Source: Funiculus sociatus GB2-C1
GTDB taxonomy: Bacteria; Cyanobacteriota; Cyanobacteriia; Cyanobacteriales; FACHB-T130
Length of the DNA: 60,678 nt
Assembly: GCF_039962115.1 (NCBI RefSeq)
Contig: NZ_JAMPKJ010000037.1
Span: forward strand, 1 to 60,678
Direction of reading: 5' to 3'
The translations under genes were made by a program, and so were the position numbers. Below, piece after piece: positions 1-8,383 of this stretch. The notes beneath the pieces were generated by a model. The model was not told the DNA's origin. It searched no databases and worked only from the letters and a program-made list of their open reading frames with translations. The stretch's first letter is position 1, and every line of letters begins with the position of its first letter.

Positions 1-1246
1 CAAACCGTCCAGCACGCCGCTTTTCTTGCTCAATTACGCTCTTATCTTGTTCGAGGCTAGCTCGAACAAGATAGGTAATCTTCCCACTTGCCCCTGGTAT
101 GGATTCTTTTTTGCTCAAGTCCACAGGGAATTCTACAGCTTGGATATCAGTTAACCTGTGATATTTTAGTTTCTTCCCAAATCGTTGGGCTACCTCAATC
201 GCCGCCAGTGGACAAGTAAATTCATCTTCACATAATCCTTGTAACTTCTTTTGTGCTTCTTTTTGGAACTTAGAGACAAGTTGTTCTAGCTTAAGTAGGT
301 CGGCTTGCCGCCGCGCTTCGCTTTCTACCACTAACCACCTTTGTTCTATTCCGCCATAATTGCTTTTGTGTTGGGCATAGCGGTAGCCTTGTCTTGTGCT
401 GTTGCTCAACTGCTGATCTGGGAGTTGAGATACGAGTTCTTTGGCTTCTTTTATTGTTAAAGGTACCCGACAAAGCCATTTCAAATTTTTCATCACCACT
501 AAATTCGGAGCGCTGTATAAAGCGCTATCAGCCACCATGAGACTATCTATAGTCAACTGTTTCTTAAACTCACATAAGATTTGAGCAAACACTGCATTAT
601 CGGCTTCGTTGCCATCCGCTACTCTCAAGAATAAGGGGACATCCCCATCTCCACTACAAATCAAGTCTAAAATGAACTGTTTGAGGTCAGGTCTATGGTC
701 ACGCGAGTAACCGTAAGTAATCTCTATGGGATTAGGGACTATTGTCTCCCCAGCCTCTGACCCCTTTATATCATCTGGATTAAACTCCCCACTCATCAAA
801 GCAACTTTTGGGAGCTTATTCTCATACTTCCCATGCACATGAAATGAGGATGAGTCTAGATGACTACTCTTGGTTGATACTCTATATTTTTTCGCCGCTG
901 CCAAGGCAACTAATGTGAACACTTGCGACAGTCCCTTTGTGTAGAGTTTGTCCATGACTCTTCCCAAACGGTCGTCATTAAGATGCTCTGCTTTGACTCC
1001 TTCTCCAATTAAATGTTCTGTCGCTTTCCCTTTAAAAAAACTACAAAACAGATACAACGGAGCTGACACAAAACCCAACCCGTTAAGAATTATCGCTTTG
1101 ACTACTTGCCCAGGACTGACTATTTCACCGGGTTGCTCACCTACCAGTTGATTAACCTGCTCTACCAATCCAATTTGATCGATGATTCCTGCCACTAGAC
1201 CCAAGTGGTCTAGGTTTTGCACTTGAATTTCTTGAGGTTGGTTCAT
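1..1246 (-). CDS. IS1634-family transposase, partial (runs off left edge)
   Basis: The minus strand is open without a stop from an ATG at 1246 to the window edge, about 415 codons. The protein begins MNQPQEIQVQNLDHLGLVAG, and its N-terminal region (residues 1-110) resembles the DUF4277 domain that precedes the DDE domain of IS1634-type transposases. A second part contains HLDSSSFHVHG, YGYSRDHRPDLKQFI and VADSALYSAPN, typical of DDE_Tnp_1 folds in this family. The C-terminus and the far terminal inverted repeat lie outside the window. The enzyme would cut and paste its own element. The visible part has no frameshift, so it may be active. Family assignment is by recognition of the sequence pattern, not by alignment. 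Confidence 0.85.
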   Translation of the reverse strand, partial: MNQPQEIQVQNLDHLGLVAGIIDQIGLVEQVNQLVGEQPGEIVSPGQVVKAIILNGLGFVSAPLYLFCSFFKGKATEHLIGEGVKAEHLNDDRLGRVMDKLYTKGLSQVFTLVALAAAKKYRVSTKSSHLDSSSFHVHGKYENKLPKVALMSGEFNPDDIKGSEAGETIVPNPIEITYGYSRDHRPDLKQFILDLICSGDGDVPLFLRVADGNEADNAVFAQILCEFKKQLTIDSLMVADSALYSAPNLVVMKNLKWLCRVPLTIKEAKELVSQLPDQQLSNSTRQGYRYAQHKSNYGGIEQRWLVVESEARRQADLLKLEQLVSKFQKEAQKKLQGLCEDEFTCPLAAIEVAQRFGKKLKYHRLTDIQAVEFPVDLSKKESIPGASGKITYLVRASLEQDKSVIEQEKRRAGRF

Positions 1247-1259
1247 TGCACTTGCCTCT

Positions 1260-1292
1260 GATGGAGACTTCGCTCAGGGCGAAGTCTCCATC
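1260..1292. repeat. Perfect 14-bp hairpin beside the IS1634 transposase
   Basis: GATGGAGACTTCGC (1260-1273) pairs perfectly with GCGAAGTCTCCATC (1279-1292) around a 5-base loop. It lies 13 bases upstream of the transposase start and just before the IS5-type remnant. It could be a structure of the transposase leader, an IS-end structure or an unrelated palindrome. The other IS end is not visible, so these cannot be separated. Confidence 0.6.
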
Positions 1293-1295
1293 ATT

Positions 1296-1517
1296 TTGCC
1301 ATGTGACAGTTTAGGGTGCGGAATGTGGGTTCTACCTAAGCGCAATCGCACTACTCTTCGTGATTATGACAAGGACTTGTACAAAGCACGGCATCTCATT
1401 GAAAACTTCTTTGCCACACTCAAGCAATACCGGGCGATTGCGACACGCTACGATAAGCGGGCTAAGAATTTTCTGGGTGCAATTTATCTTGCTGCTTCCG
1501 TTATCTGGCTTAATTGA
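1296..1517 (+). pseudogene. IS5-type transposase C-terminal remnant
   Basis: From about 1326 this frame reads LPKRNRTTLRDYDKDLYKAR, then HLIENFFATLKQYRAIATRY, and ends at a stop at 1515-1517 after AASVIWLN. This is the C-terminal part of an IS5/IS4-type DDE transposase: the E of HLIENFF is the third acidic catalytic residue, and the RYDK...F motif follows. Only about 60 of the usual 250 or so residues remain, so it is a dead fragment. The first few codons (MPCDSLGCGM) do not look like the family. The preceding part was probably lost when the adjacent IS1634 element arrived or through later deletion. Confidence 0.75.
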
Positions 1518-2128
1518 TGACACGCCCTAGGACTTTCTGCTTTTGCTGCGATTCTGGCACGAAAAAGCCAAAAAATTGCGATGTGGCAAAAAATCCGGAT
1601 TGTCGAGGCTTATTCAACGGAAATTTATATTTCTTTCCAGCTGATTTAATCTCCTATGGGTTTGCCGCAAGTGATCGCTGATGACGAGTCCGGATTTGGC
1701 GGTCGTGCGACTTGTGTTGTCATCGTGTCTGTCGCTAGATGTGGCTTTTGGCGTTACTCTCAGCTACAGGGGAGCGATCGCCTGCGTGACGATCTGCATT
1801 CGCGAATGCAAATGTGCAACAGAACGTCAACCAGGTTCGTCATCTCTGCAATAATCAACAAATTACTCACTTTCTCCAAAATCATCTAGCTTTGTGCAAA
1901 TATATTTAACGTAGCGCAGGCTTCTACCCTGCTAAAAAAAAGGTGATTGTGCAATTATACCAATTCGCTTTTTTACCATTACACCCTTCTCCTTAGCCCC
2001 CCAATTTACCCTTGGGGTTAGGGGTATCTGAGGTGTATTATCACGAAAAAAATTGGTATTTGATGCACTAAAGAGTTTTTAGATAACATTGAAATCCGCA
2101 AACATCTTCTCAAAGCTGGAGATTAAAT
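1518..2128. other. Intergenic region, no gene seen
   Basis: The 611 bases between the IS5 remnant and the PhoD-like gene contain one HIP1 site near 1770 and a C/G-rich degenerate palindrome around 1990-2032 (AGCCCC ... GGGGTTAGGGG). The palindrome resembles the widespread cyanobacterial repeats seen elsewhere in this window. An open frame at 1656-1889 has no recognisable product and no good ribosome site. Confidence 0.5.
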
Positions 2129-3769
2129 TTGACACCGCAAAATCTAAATTTTTATGATCCTGATGAGCGTCCCTGGCCCAATCCTCGTCTCAATTGTGCC
2201 ACCATAATTGGACATACTACCACTACCAGCGTCCGTCTGTGGTTCCGAGCTTCTGAGCCTGGAAATTACTGGCTAGTTGTTTCTCCCCGTCCCATACCAA
2301 CCAACGGCACCCTGCAAATAATCACCGATAAAAATTCACTCCGGTTGCAATTAACTACCCCACATCTTAGCCAAGACATTCCCACTGCTAACATTGTCTC
2401 ACTTCAACTAGAACAAGAGCATGACTTAACGGGTGTAGTAGACCTAGAAAATCTCCAACCCGACACCCGCTATTACTACGCCTTAATTCACCCCAACCGA
2501 GACAAACCTTGGGAACTGGGAACTGAAGAAAAACTATCATTTCAAACCTTCCCAGAACATCCCACAGAAGTCAACTTTGGGATGTACAGTTGCCATATGC
2601 CCTACGACGAACATAAGCTGATAAATATGGAAATGTGGGAAACTTTTTCTAAAGAGTTATCTGATGCTAATGCTCGTTTTATTATCGGTACTGGCGACCA
2701 AGTATATGTAGATGGAGAAGGTGCTAAACAATTAAATGTATGGGATTGGCTGAAGAAAGTAAAACAGCACAAACCCTCTCGCAATGACATGATTTCCTGG
2801 TATCGAGACATTTACCGGGGTTACTGGGGAATACCCGAAGTCCAACAACTTTTTCAAAGTTTCCCCATGTACATGATTTGGGATGACCATGAAATCATGG
2901 ATGGCTGGGGTTCTTATACACGCAACGAATTAGCAGCGCAGTTAGACACTTCATGGCAATTGCGAAATCCCAACGAACATCTGCGACTGGTGAATGAAAT
3001 GTTTCAAGCTGCAAAGCAAGTTTATTACGAATACGAACATTCTCACAACCCGCCTACCGACACCAACATTGACCAATTCGATTATCAGTTTAACTGCGGT
3101 TTTTCTGCTTCTTATGTATTAGATATGAGGGCGCATCACGATTACAATCGTCAAGAATTTCGTCTTTTAGGTGTTGAACAATGGAATCGCTTTGAAACAT
3201 GGGTAAATTCACAATATAGTTCTGAAGCACGCATCTTATTTATTGTGTCACCAGTGCCAGTAGTTCACTTTAATAGTTTTATAGTCAACAGCTTAGATAT
3301 CCCTTATTGGAAATATACCGATGATTTTAGAGATCATTGGGAGCATGACTCTAACTGGACGGAACGAAATCTCCTTTTAGGGAAAGTGTTTGAATGGTCG
3401 CAAAAAACAAAGCAAATGGCGGTATTTTTAAGCGGTGATGTTCACATGGGCGCAGCTTTTAAGCTATCTCATGAACAATTTCCGGCTGCCAGAGTGTTTC
3501 AGCTTACCTCCAGTGGCATCGCCTATGCAGGTTTAGGCAAATTTGGTTTAAAAGTTTTAGAAAACCTGGTTAAAGATCAAGGTTGCCTTGGGGATAATAA
3601 AGACAATGTTCCCTATAAATTTCAGAATTTATATTTATGCCTAAGGAATAATTTCAGCATTATTCGCGTCAAACAAATGGCCGACGGTGAACTATCTGTT
3701 ATCTACGATTTGTTTAGTAGTGATAAAGATAATGCAAAGATCGAAAACAAACGGATTGAGTTAATCTAA
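2129..3769 (+). CDS. PhoD-like metallophosphatase
   Basis: A 546-residue protein of the PhoD/alkaline phosphatase D superfamily. An N-terminal beta-rich domain (about residues 20-145; TTTTSVRLWFRA, LQPDTRYYYAL) precedes a metallophosphatase domain. The latter carries GTGDQVYVDG (about residue 190), WDDHEIMDGWG (about 250) and LSGDVHMG (about 435), the metal-binding Asp/His motifs of PhoD-like phosphatases that hydrolyse phosphate mono- or diesters. No signal peptide is visible, so it is probably cytoplasmic, unlike Tat-exported PhoD. The start is TTG at 2129, supported by GGAG at 2118-2121 with 7-base spacing. No Pho box was recognised upstream. The substrate cannot be told from sequence. Confidence 0.85.
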   Translation: MTPQNLNFYDPDERPWPNPRLNCATIIGHTTTTSVRLWFRASEPGNYWLVVSPRPIPTNGTLQIITDKNSLRLQLTTPHLSQDIPTANIVSLQLEQEHDLTGVVDLENLQPDTRYYYALIHPNRDKPWELGTEEKLSFQTFPEHPTEVNFGMYSCHMPYDEHKLINMEMWETFSKELSDANARFIIGTGDQVYVDGEGAKQLNVWDWLKKVKQHKPSRNDMISWYRDIYRGYWGIPEVQQLFQSFPMYMIWDDHEIMDGWGSYTRNELAAQLDTSWQLRNPNEHLRLVNEMFQAAKQVYYEYEHSHNPPTDTNIDQFDYQFNCGFSASYVLDMRAHHDYNRQEFRLLGVEQWNRFETWVNSQYSSEARILFIVSPVPVVHFNSFIVNSLDIPYWKYTDDFRDHWEHDSNWTERNLLLGKVFEWSQKTKQMAVFLSGDVHMGAAFKLSHEQFPAARVFQLTSSGIAYAGLGKFGLKVLENLVKDQGCLGDNKDNVPYKFQNLYLCLRNNFSIIRVKQMADGELSVIYDLFSSDKDNAKIENKRIELI

Positions 3770-4405
3770 GTAGAATACATCAATCCTAAACAGGTAAAAA
3801 TAGTCATCAATCTAAATCGATAATTCTTCAATGAAGCCGTATATCTGCTTAAATCTCCCTGCGCATCTGGTACCGGGGGAGGAGAATAAATTTTTTAGAA
3901 ACCGTTTTTTAACTCTTTAAAAAGTCGGGAACACGTCTTTTATTTTTTACACTTTAGCGAAAATATCTTTATCTGCTACTTTCAAATCGCTAAGGCAAAG
4001 GTTAAACACCTATCAAGGCTAAGCTTGTATAGCTTTGGTGTGAGAGAGTTTAACCAGAATTGAGCAGTATCGCCAATCTGAAACGGCCTTTATAAACCAA
4101 CTTGAAGACATTATGCAAAGCACAATTGCAAAACTGTTCGTGTGGTAAAAGCAGTCTCGCGGGGAATGTAGATACAGTCTATTGCAATTAAAAAGGCGCA
4201 AAGAAAATTAAATCAAGCGCATCAAAATAGCAATGCTATGAGTGCGTATAAATAAAATATTCCATAAGACAGATGAAGATTTGTTGGTTACAGCTTATAT
4301 ACGAGCGCAATCAAATCAGGTAGACACATACTTGCTTTTTAAGGTTAGCTGTGACATACTCCAATTTAAGTTAAATACAGTATCTTGACCGGATTACCGT
4401 AGATT
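3770..4405. other. Intergenic region, no intact gene
   Basis: In these 636 A/T-rich bases no frame gives a convincing product. Bases 4044-4148 on the plus strand read as 34 protein-like codons (…RIEQYRQSETAFINQLED…) ending in a stop. They directly follow a stop codon and have no start, so they are at best a tiny gene relic. The last part presumably carries the promoter of the downstream TPR gene. Confidence 0.45.
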
Positions 4406-5782
4406 ATGCTAAAAGACTCTCAAGGGCTTGAAGTGACTACCAACTCCCCGGATGCGATCGCAGCCATCAATCACTTTGTGGATCAGTCACTCAGCTACGG
4501 CAATGATGCGGAAGCAATTCTACAAGGAATTGCCGCAGATCCAACCTGCGTTGTCGCCAATGCTCATGCAGCAGCGCATTACCTCTCGCTGGAAAGTGCA
4601 GAAGCTAAAAATCAAGCAGCACCCTATCTGCAAGCAGCTAAAAAGTACCTCTTGCAGGCGAATGAGCGTGAGAAGCTTTATGTTTATGGGATTTCGGCTT
4701 GGGCTAGCGGGGATATAGATCGAGCGATCGCTTACCATGAGGAAATTGCTGAAAAGTTTCCCCGCGACATTGCTTCTGTTCAGCGAGGACAGTATCACTA
4801 CTTCTATTTGGGAGACAAAGAAGGGCTGCTAAATATCGCTGAAAAAGTTTTTTTTAGCAATCGCGAAAATCATTATTTATACGGGATGATTGCCTTCGGT
4901 TTAGAACAGTGCCATCGCCTGAAAGAAGCTGAAGAATGGGGGCGAAAGGCAACAGAAATGAACCGTCACGATCCTTGGGCGCATCATGCAGTAGCTCATG
5001 TGATGGAAACGCAGGGGCGACTGGATGAAGGAATTGCTTGGATGGAAAGCCTCTCTGATACCTGGGAGAACTGCAACTCACTTTTGTACACGCATAATTG
5101 GTGGCACATTGCCCTTTACTATCTAGAAAAAGAAGAAATAAAGAAAGTATTGAAACTCTACGATACTCACATTTGGGGCCGTGCCTGGAAAGAATCTTCA
5201 AAAGACCAAGTGGGTGCTATTTCGCTGCTGTTGCGGTTGGAATTAAGAGGAGTAGATGTGGGCGATCGCTGGCAAAATATTGCTCCTTACCTCGCCCCCA
5301 GAATTCACGAACACGCCTTACCTTTTCAAGATTTGCATTATGTTTACGCTTTAGCACGAGCAGGTCAAAATGACCAAGTGACCAAAATGCTCTTAAGTAT
5401 GCAAGCTTACGCCAAAGCTGCTAAACCCTTTATAAAACGGACGTGGAATGAAGTAGTATTGCCAGCAGCGCGAGGCATGGTTGCTCATGCTAGAACAGAT
5501 TGCCACAGAGCGATCGCGCAACTAGGATCAACTTTACCGCGCTTGTATGAAATTGGCGGCTCCCATGCTCAACGTGAACTATTTGAGCAAGTTTTTCTTG
5601 ATGCGTGGCTGCGTACTGAGCAGAATCATGAGGCACTTCAGTTGGTGGAACAGCCTCTTGCAGCCTGTAATAATCTTCACTCAGATAAGCGTAAACTGAC
5701 ATTAAATGTTAACAATCTGGAGCTAACAATTAAGGTAGATCGCGCAGTACATCGCCCTGAAAAAGCATCACACTCCTATTAA
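4406..5782 (+). CDS. TTC38-like tetratricopeptide repeat protein
   Basis: A 458-residue, all-helical protein. Its order of motifs and length match the TTC38 family, found in bacteria and animals and usually about 470 residues. Recognisable stretches are the N-terminal YGNDAEAILQGIAADPTCVV, then REKLYVYGISAWASGDIDRA, HDPWAHHAVAHVMETQGR (about residue 190) and the tryptophan-rich LYTHNWWHIALYYLE (about residue 230). It has no signal peptide or membrane span. TPR proteins mediate protein contacts; the role of TTC38 proteins is not established. It stands alone, with 623 bases of non-coding DNA before it and a convergent gene after it. Confidence 0.85.
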   Translation: MLKDSQGLEVTTNSPDAIAAINHFVDQSLSYGNDAEAILQGIAADPTCVVANAHAAAHYLSLESAEAKNQAAPYLQAAKKYLLQANEREKLYVYGISAWASGDIDRAIAYHEEIAEKFPRDIASVQRGQYHYFYLGDKEGLLNIAEKVFFSNRENHYLYGMIAFGLEQCHRLKEAEEWGRKATEMNRHDPWAHHAVAHVMETQGRLDEGIAWMESLSDTWENCNSLLYTHNWWHIALYYLEKEEIKKVLKLYDTHIWGRAWKESSKDQVGAISLLLRLELRGVDVGDRWQNIAPYLAPRIHEHALPFQDLHYVYALARAGQNDQVTKMLLSMQAYAKAAKPFIKRTWNEVVLPAARGMVAHARTDCHRAIAQLGSTLPRLYEIGGSHAQRELFEQVFLDAWLRTEQNHEALQLVEQPLAACNNLHSDKRKLTLNVNNLELTIKVDRAVHRPEKASHSY

Positions 5783-5879
5783 TCTCTATTGGTTAGCGCT
5801 GACACTAAGCTAATAGAAATGTTAATAAATCTGAGTTGCTTAATCACGTAATCAGAGTCTTGGCAATTACAAAATCTTT

Positions 5880-6713
5880 TCACTCTCTTGAGCCGATTAT
5901 TTCGTAACCTGCGCGTACAGCAGCATCATAAATACTGCCAATTGGAGCATAATCTTCCGACTGCACAGCAACGTAGGACTGTATTTGCGCCCGATTCATG
6001 GCAGATTGCAATTCTGTATTTGGCTGTAGTAGCGCAGATTCTAGCTCATTTATCAAAGCTGTACTCAGCCGCTGCGATACAAGTACGGGAGGCATCGGAC
6101 ATGGCCCAATTGACTCGATTATCCGCAAATGATCGGACAATTCCGGCGAATCGCGCAGTTCTTGTTCTAACACAGTGCTGTCGATCGACGAACAATCAGC
6201 CAGTCCGTCAACAACTAATCGAATAGAACGTTGATGCGAACCAGATTGGATTACCTTGCCGAAAAAGCTACTATATCCACCCTGTAAAAGTCGATAGCGC
6301 AACAAGTTGTAACCGCTGTTTGAACCCGGCTCGTTGTAGCACAATATTTTTCCTGCCAGATCCTCAAAACTTTTCAGGTTACTCTCAGCATTGACGATGA
6401 TATCCGAGAAGTAAACTGCCTGATTTTGATAGCGCCTACCCCCCATCACTGGCGCAACTAAAGCCTTGAGTTGACCGGGAACGATGCTGTCAAGCTGCAC
6501 AAAAGGCAAACCACAAATAAAAGCAATGTCCAGTTTATCTTGCAGCATCACCGGATCTGCAAGCGGATCGTACTCGCTTTGCACAATCTGCGGTTCTACA
6601 CCCAATACTCCCCCCAAATATGCCCCAACTGCTTCGTAGAACCAGAACATATTGGGAGCTAGGTAAGACACTAAGCTGAGTTTGTCTGGTTGGCTGGTTG
6701 ATTTTGTGTCCAA
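5880..6713 (-). CDS. PhnD/SsuA-like substrate-binding protein without signal peptide
   Basis: A 277-residue protein of the phosphate/phosphite/phosphonate ABC-transporter periplasmic binding fold. Matching segments are LVSYLAPNMFWFYEAVGAYL near the N-terminus, LDIAFICGLPFVQL (about residue 60), FEDLAGKILCYNEPGSNSGY (about 115) and VVDGLADCSSIDSTVLE (about 170). Family members normally have a secretion signal and sit next to permease and ATPase genes. This one starts directly with the mature fold (MDTKSTSQPDKLSL) and has no transporter neighbours. It is divergent from a Crp/Fnr-type regulator. It may be a cytoplasmic ligand sensor, or an orphan component whose leader was lost; the ligand is unknown. 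Confidence 0.8.
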   Translation of the reverse strand: MDTKSTSQPDKLSLVSYLAPNMFWFYEAVGAYLGGVLGVEPQIVQSEYDPLADPVMLQDKLDIAFICGLPFVQLDSIVPGQLKALVAPVMGGRRYQNQAVYFSDIIVNAESNLKSFEDLAGKILCYNEPGSNSGYNLLRYRLLQGGYSSFFGKVIQSGSHQRSIRLVVDGLADCSSIDSTVLEQELRDSPELSDHLRIIESIGPCPMPPVLVSQRLSTALINELESALLQPNTELQSAMNRAQIQSYVAVQSEDYAPIGSIYDAAVRAGYEIIGSRE

Positions 6714-6843
6714 TTGAGGGATACTCCGGTTTTGGCTATTAAATCTACAGTTTGTCTATCGGAATATAGTATATTAGTAAAAATCTCTGAAATCCACCCC
6801 CACAACTCTCGGTTGGCTGTAATTTCAACATTGGATTACTCTA
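6714..6843. promoter_or_regulatory. Divergent promoter region between PhnD-like and Crp-like genes
   Basis: These 130 bases separate two divergently transcribed genes, so both promoters must lie here or overlap the coding ends. The middle is A/T-rich (TATAGTATATTAG around 6764-6776), suitable for -10 elements. No clear Crp-type palindrome was seen. The arrangement suggests the regulator acts on the binding-protein gene, which is an inference from position alone. Confidence 0.35.
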
Positions 6844-7434
6844 ATGACCGCCTCTTTGCGTTTATTTTCTAGTCCTGCTCAACTCAAGCAACGAAAATTT
6901 GCTCGCCGCTCTCTACTGCCCTTAGAGCCGGATTATCTTTGGAAAATCGAGTCTGGGGTGGTTCGCACCTTAACCTGGCTCGAAGACGATACGCCCATCA
7001 CTCTCGGTGTATGGGGGACAGGGGATATTGCTGGTAAGGTTTTATCAAAAGCTGAGGCTTATCAAATTGAATGTCTCACACTTGTAGAAGCAACCCTCTT
7101 GCCCGTTAAAGATTGGCAACAAACTGCCCAGTTGACAATCCAACACATCCAACAATTTCAAGAATTTATGGAAATTCTCCACAGTAAATCGGTGGATGCC
7201 GCACTTTTACGCCTTTTGAGTTGGCTGGCAAAAAAGTTTGGTCGTGAAATTGAGCAAGGACAACTGATCGATTTACGATTAACTCATCAGGAAATTGCTG
7301 AAATCATCGGTGCTACCAGAGTCACCGTGACGCGACTGCTGAATGAGTTTGAGAAGCGAGGTATTATTCAACGTTTGCCTCAGCACTTCATTCTTCTGCA
7401 CGAGCAACAACCGTTCTGGCATTACGAAATCTAA
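6844..7434 (+). CDS. Crp/Fnr-family transcriptional regulator
   Basis: A 196-residue regulator. The N-terminal half (about residues 10-110) is a compact cyclic-nucleotide-binding-type beta barrel (YLWKIESGVVRTLTW, LGVWGTGDIAG). The C-terminal half is a Crp-type winged helix with the recognition-helix motif RLTHQEIAEIIGATRVTVTR (about 145-165) followed by LLNEFEKRGII. The N-terminal domain is shorter than in Crp and lacks the usual Arg/Ser phosphate-binding cassette as far as I can read, so it may not bind cAMP. It is divergent from the PhnD-like gene and is a plausible regulator of it. Confidence 0.88.
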   Translation: MTASLRLFSSPAQLKQRKFARRSLLPLEPDYLWKIESGVVRTLTWLEDDTPITLGVWGTGDIAGKVLSKAEAYQIECLTLVEATLLPVKDWQQTAQLTIQHIQQFQEFMEILHSKSVDAALLRLLSWLAKKFGREIEQGQLIDLRLTHQEIAEIIGATRVTVTRLLNEFEKRGIIQRLPQHFILLHEQQPFWHYEI

Positions 7435-7520
7435 TCAGGAGCGTAGAAAAGGATTAAGCCATCTACCATGTTTACCTTTACAGCGGCTTGCAGTCGAATG
7501 AAGTACAGGCTATGTGGAGA

Positions 7521-7551
7521 GATACCCGACTTCTTGGAGAAGTCGGGTATC
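7521..7551. repeat. Hairpin repeat, 14-bp stem (family member 1)
   Basis: GATACCCGACTTCT (7521-7534), loop TGG, AGAAGTCGGGTATC (7538-7551): a perfect 14-bp stem preceded by GGAGA. The same architecture recurs at 38729-38759 with different but still complementary arm bases. It lies in the gap after the Crp-like gene and could also act as a transcription terminator, though there is no T tract. Confidence 0.75.
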
Positions 7552-7582
7552 TGTGTAACTCAATCGTACTATCTCGCTTCTA

Positions 7583-7652
7583 GAATTTTAGATTTTGAAG
7601 CAATTTTTGGGGAGATTGATTATTTCCAGAAATTGTATGATTTTGAATGATA
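7583..7652. repeat. Dispersed A/T-rich repeat with core TTTTTGGGGAGATTGATT
   Basis: The core TTTTTGGGGAGATTGATT and the flanking ATTTT-GATTTT-AA and TGATTTTG blocks recur, in the same order and on the same strand, at 16221-16289 inside the TIR-AAA gene. Here the copy is intergenic, between the Crp-like and DUF202 genes. Confidence 0.65.
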
Positions 7653-7684
7653 AATTTCAGTTAGATAAAAAGTTAGGGTGAGCA

Positions 7685-8095
7685 GTGACTAATACAACTG
7701 CAAATACACACAGCAAAGGGCGACAGAATTCCTCGCGGGTGCGGGATCATTTGGCAAATGAGCGCACATACCTAGCATGGATGCGGACAGCGATCGCGCT
7801 GATGGGTTTTGGTGTTGTTATCGTGCGGCTACGCTACTTCCAACCTCCCCAAATACCTCATCTCGGCACTGGTTGGAAGTTGGGTTTAATCTTCTCCCTC
7901 GTGGGTCTGATGACAGTGTTACTCTCAACTTGGCACTATTTCACTATCCGCGATGCCATTGATGATGACACCTACGAACCGACAGGCCGTTGGGTAGTTG
8001 TGTTCAGCCTGGCGATTACACTTTTGGGTGCTGGGGTTATATATTTCGTCTTCACAGTTCCCTTTAACCCAACGAATTCTTTTACGCTTGAGTAA
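7685..8095 (+). CDS. DUF202 (YidH-type) membrane protein
   Basis: A 136-residue protein with the DUF202 signature RDHLANERTYLAWMRTAIAL (about residues 19-38) followed by three predicted membrane segments (about 32-52, 67-87 and 107-127). Family members are small inner-membrane proteins of unknown function. The start is GTG at 7685, with a G-rich ribosome-site-like AGGGTG seven bases upstream. It stands alone and is convergent with cysK. Confidence 0.85.
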   Translation: MTNTTANTHSKGRQNSSRVRDHLANERTYLAWMRTAIALMGFGVVIVRLRYFQPPQIPHLGTGWKLGLIFSLVGLMTVLLSTWHYFTIRDAIDDDTYEPTGRWVVVFSLAITLLGAGVIYFVFTVPFNPTNSFTLE

Positions 8096-8122
8096 TGGCA
8101 ACAATTAGCTTTTCGCTTTTTA

Positions 8123-8231
8123 TATAGCAATTCTATTTGATTTGTGAAAACTACCTTTTTTTAACGAACTGCTGAGGACGCTCCAGAACACAGAAAAAAG
8201 AGAATTGCATAAATGGATTAAGATTGCTATA
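8123..8231. repeat. 109-bp MITE-like element, copy 1
   Basis: The element is bounded by TATAGCAAT (8123-8131) and ATTGCTATA (8223-8231). It is exactly as long as a second element at 46710-46818 with the same TATAGCA/TGCTATA ends. The two also share internal blocks: CTATTT-ATTTGT near the left end and CGCT-CAGA ... GAAAAAA ... CATAA near the right. It carries no open frame, consistent with a non-autonomous transposable element. The TA-rich ends would fit an IS630/Tc1-type mobiliser; that link is inference. Confidence 0.65.
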
Positions 8232-8271
8232 GTATTAAGCCTAGTTAATTTGGGAAAAATAATTTGTGGAG

Positions 8272-8299
8272 AATGGGTAATTGTTTGCAATTACCCATT
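8272..8299. terminator. Hairpin between convergent genes
   Basis: AATGGGTAATTG (8272-8283), loop TTTG, CAATTACCCATT (8288-8299): a perfect 12-bp stem in the gap between the DUF202 gene and cysK, which converge. No long T tract follows on either strand, so terminator function is likely from position rather than proven by sequence. Confidence 0.5.
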
Positions 8300-8383
8300 T
8301 GCCGCGATCCAACCTAATTCACAACTCAAATCGGATTGCTATATTTCGAGTGGGCGCGATCGCTGTCAATTCATGATTCCGCT

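Noticed and set aside
1656-1889. Plus-strand open frame of 77 codons
   Set aside because: No recognisable motifs, odd composition, no ribosome site; overlaps a HIP1 site.
4044-4148. Protein-like 34-codon stretch
   Set aside because: It begins directly after a stop codon and has no start; too short to call a gene.
7468-7650. Plus-strand open frame of 60 codons after the Crp-like gene
   Set aside because: It consists largely of a hairpin and a dispersed repeat found elsewhere, so it is not a gene.
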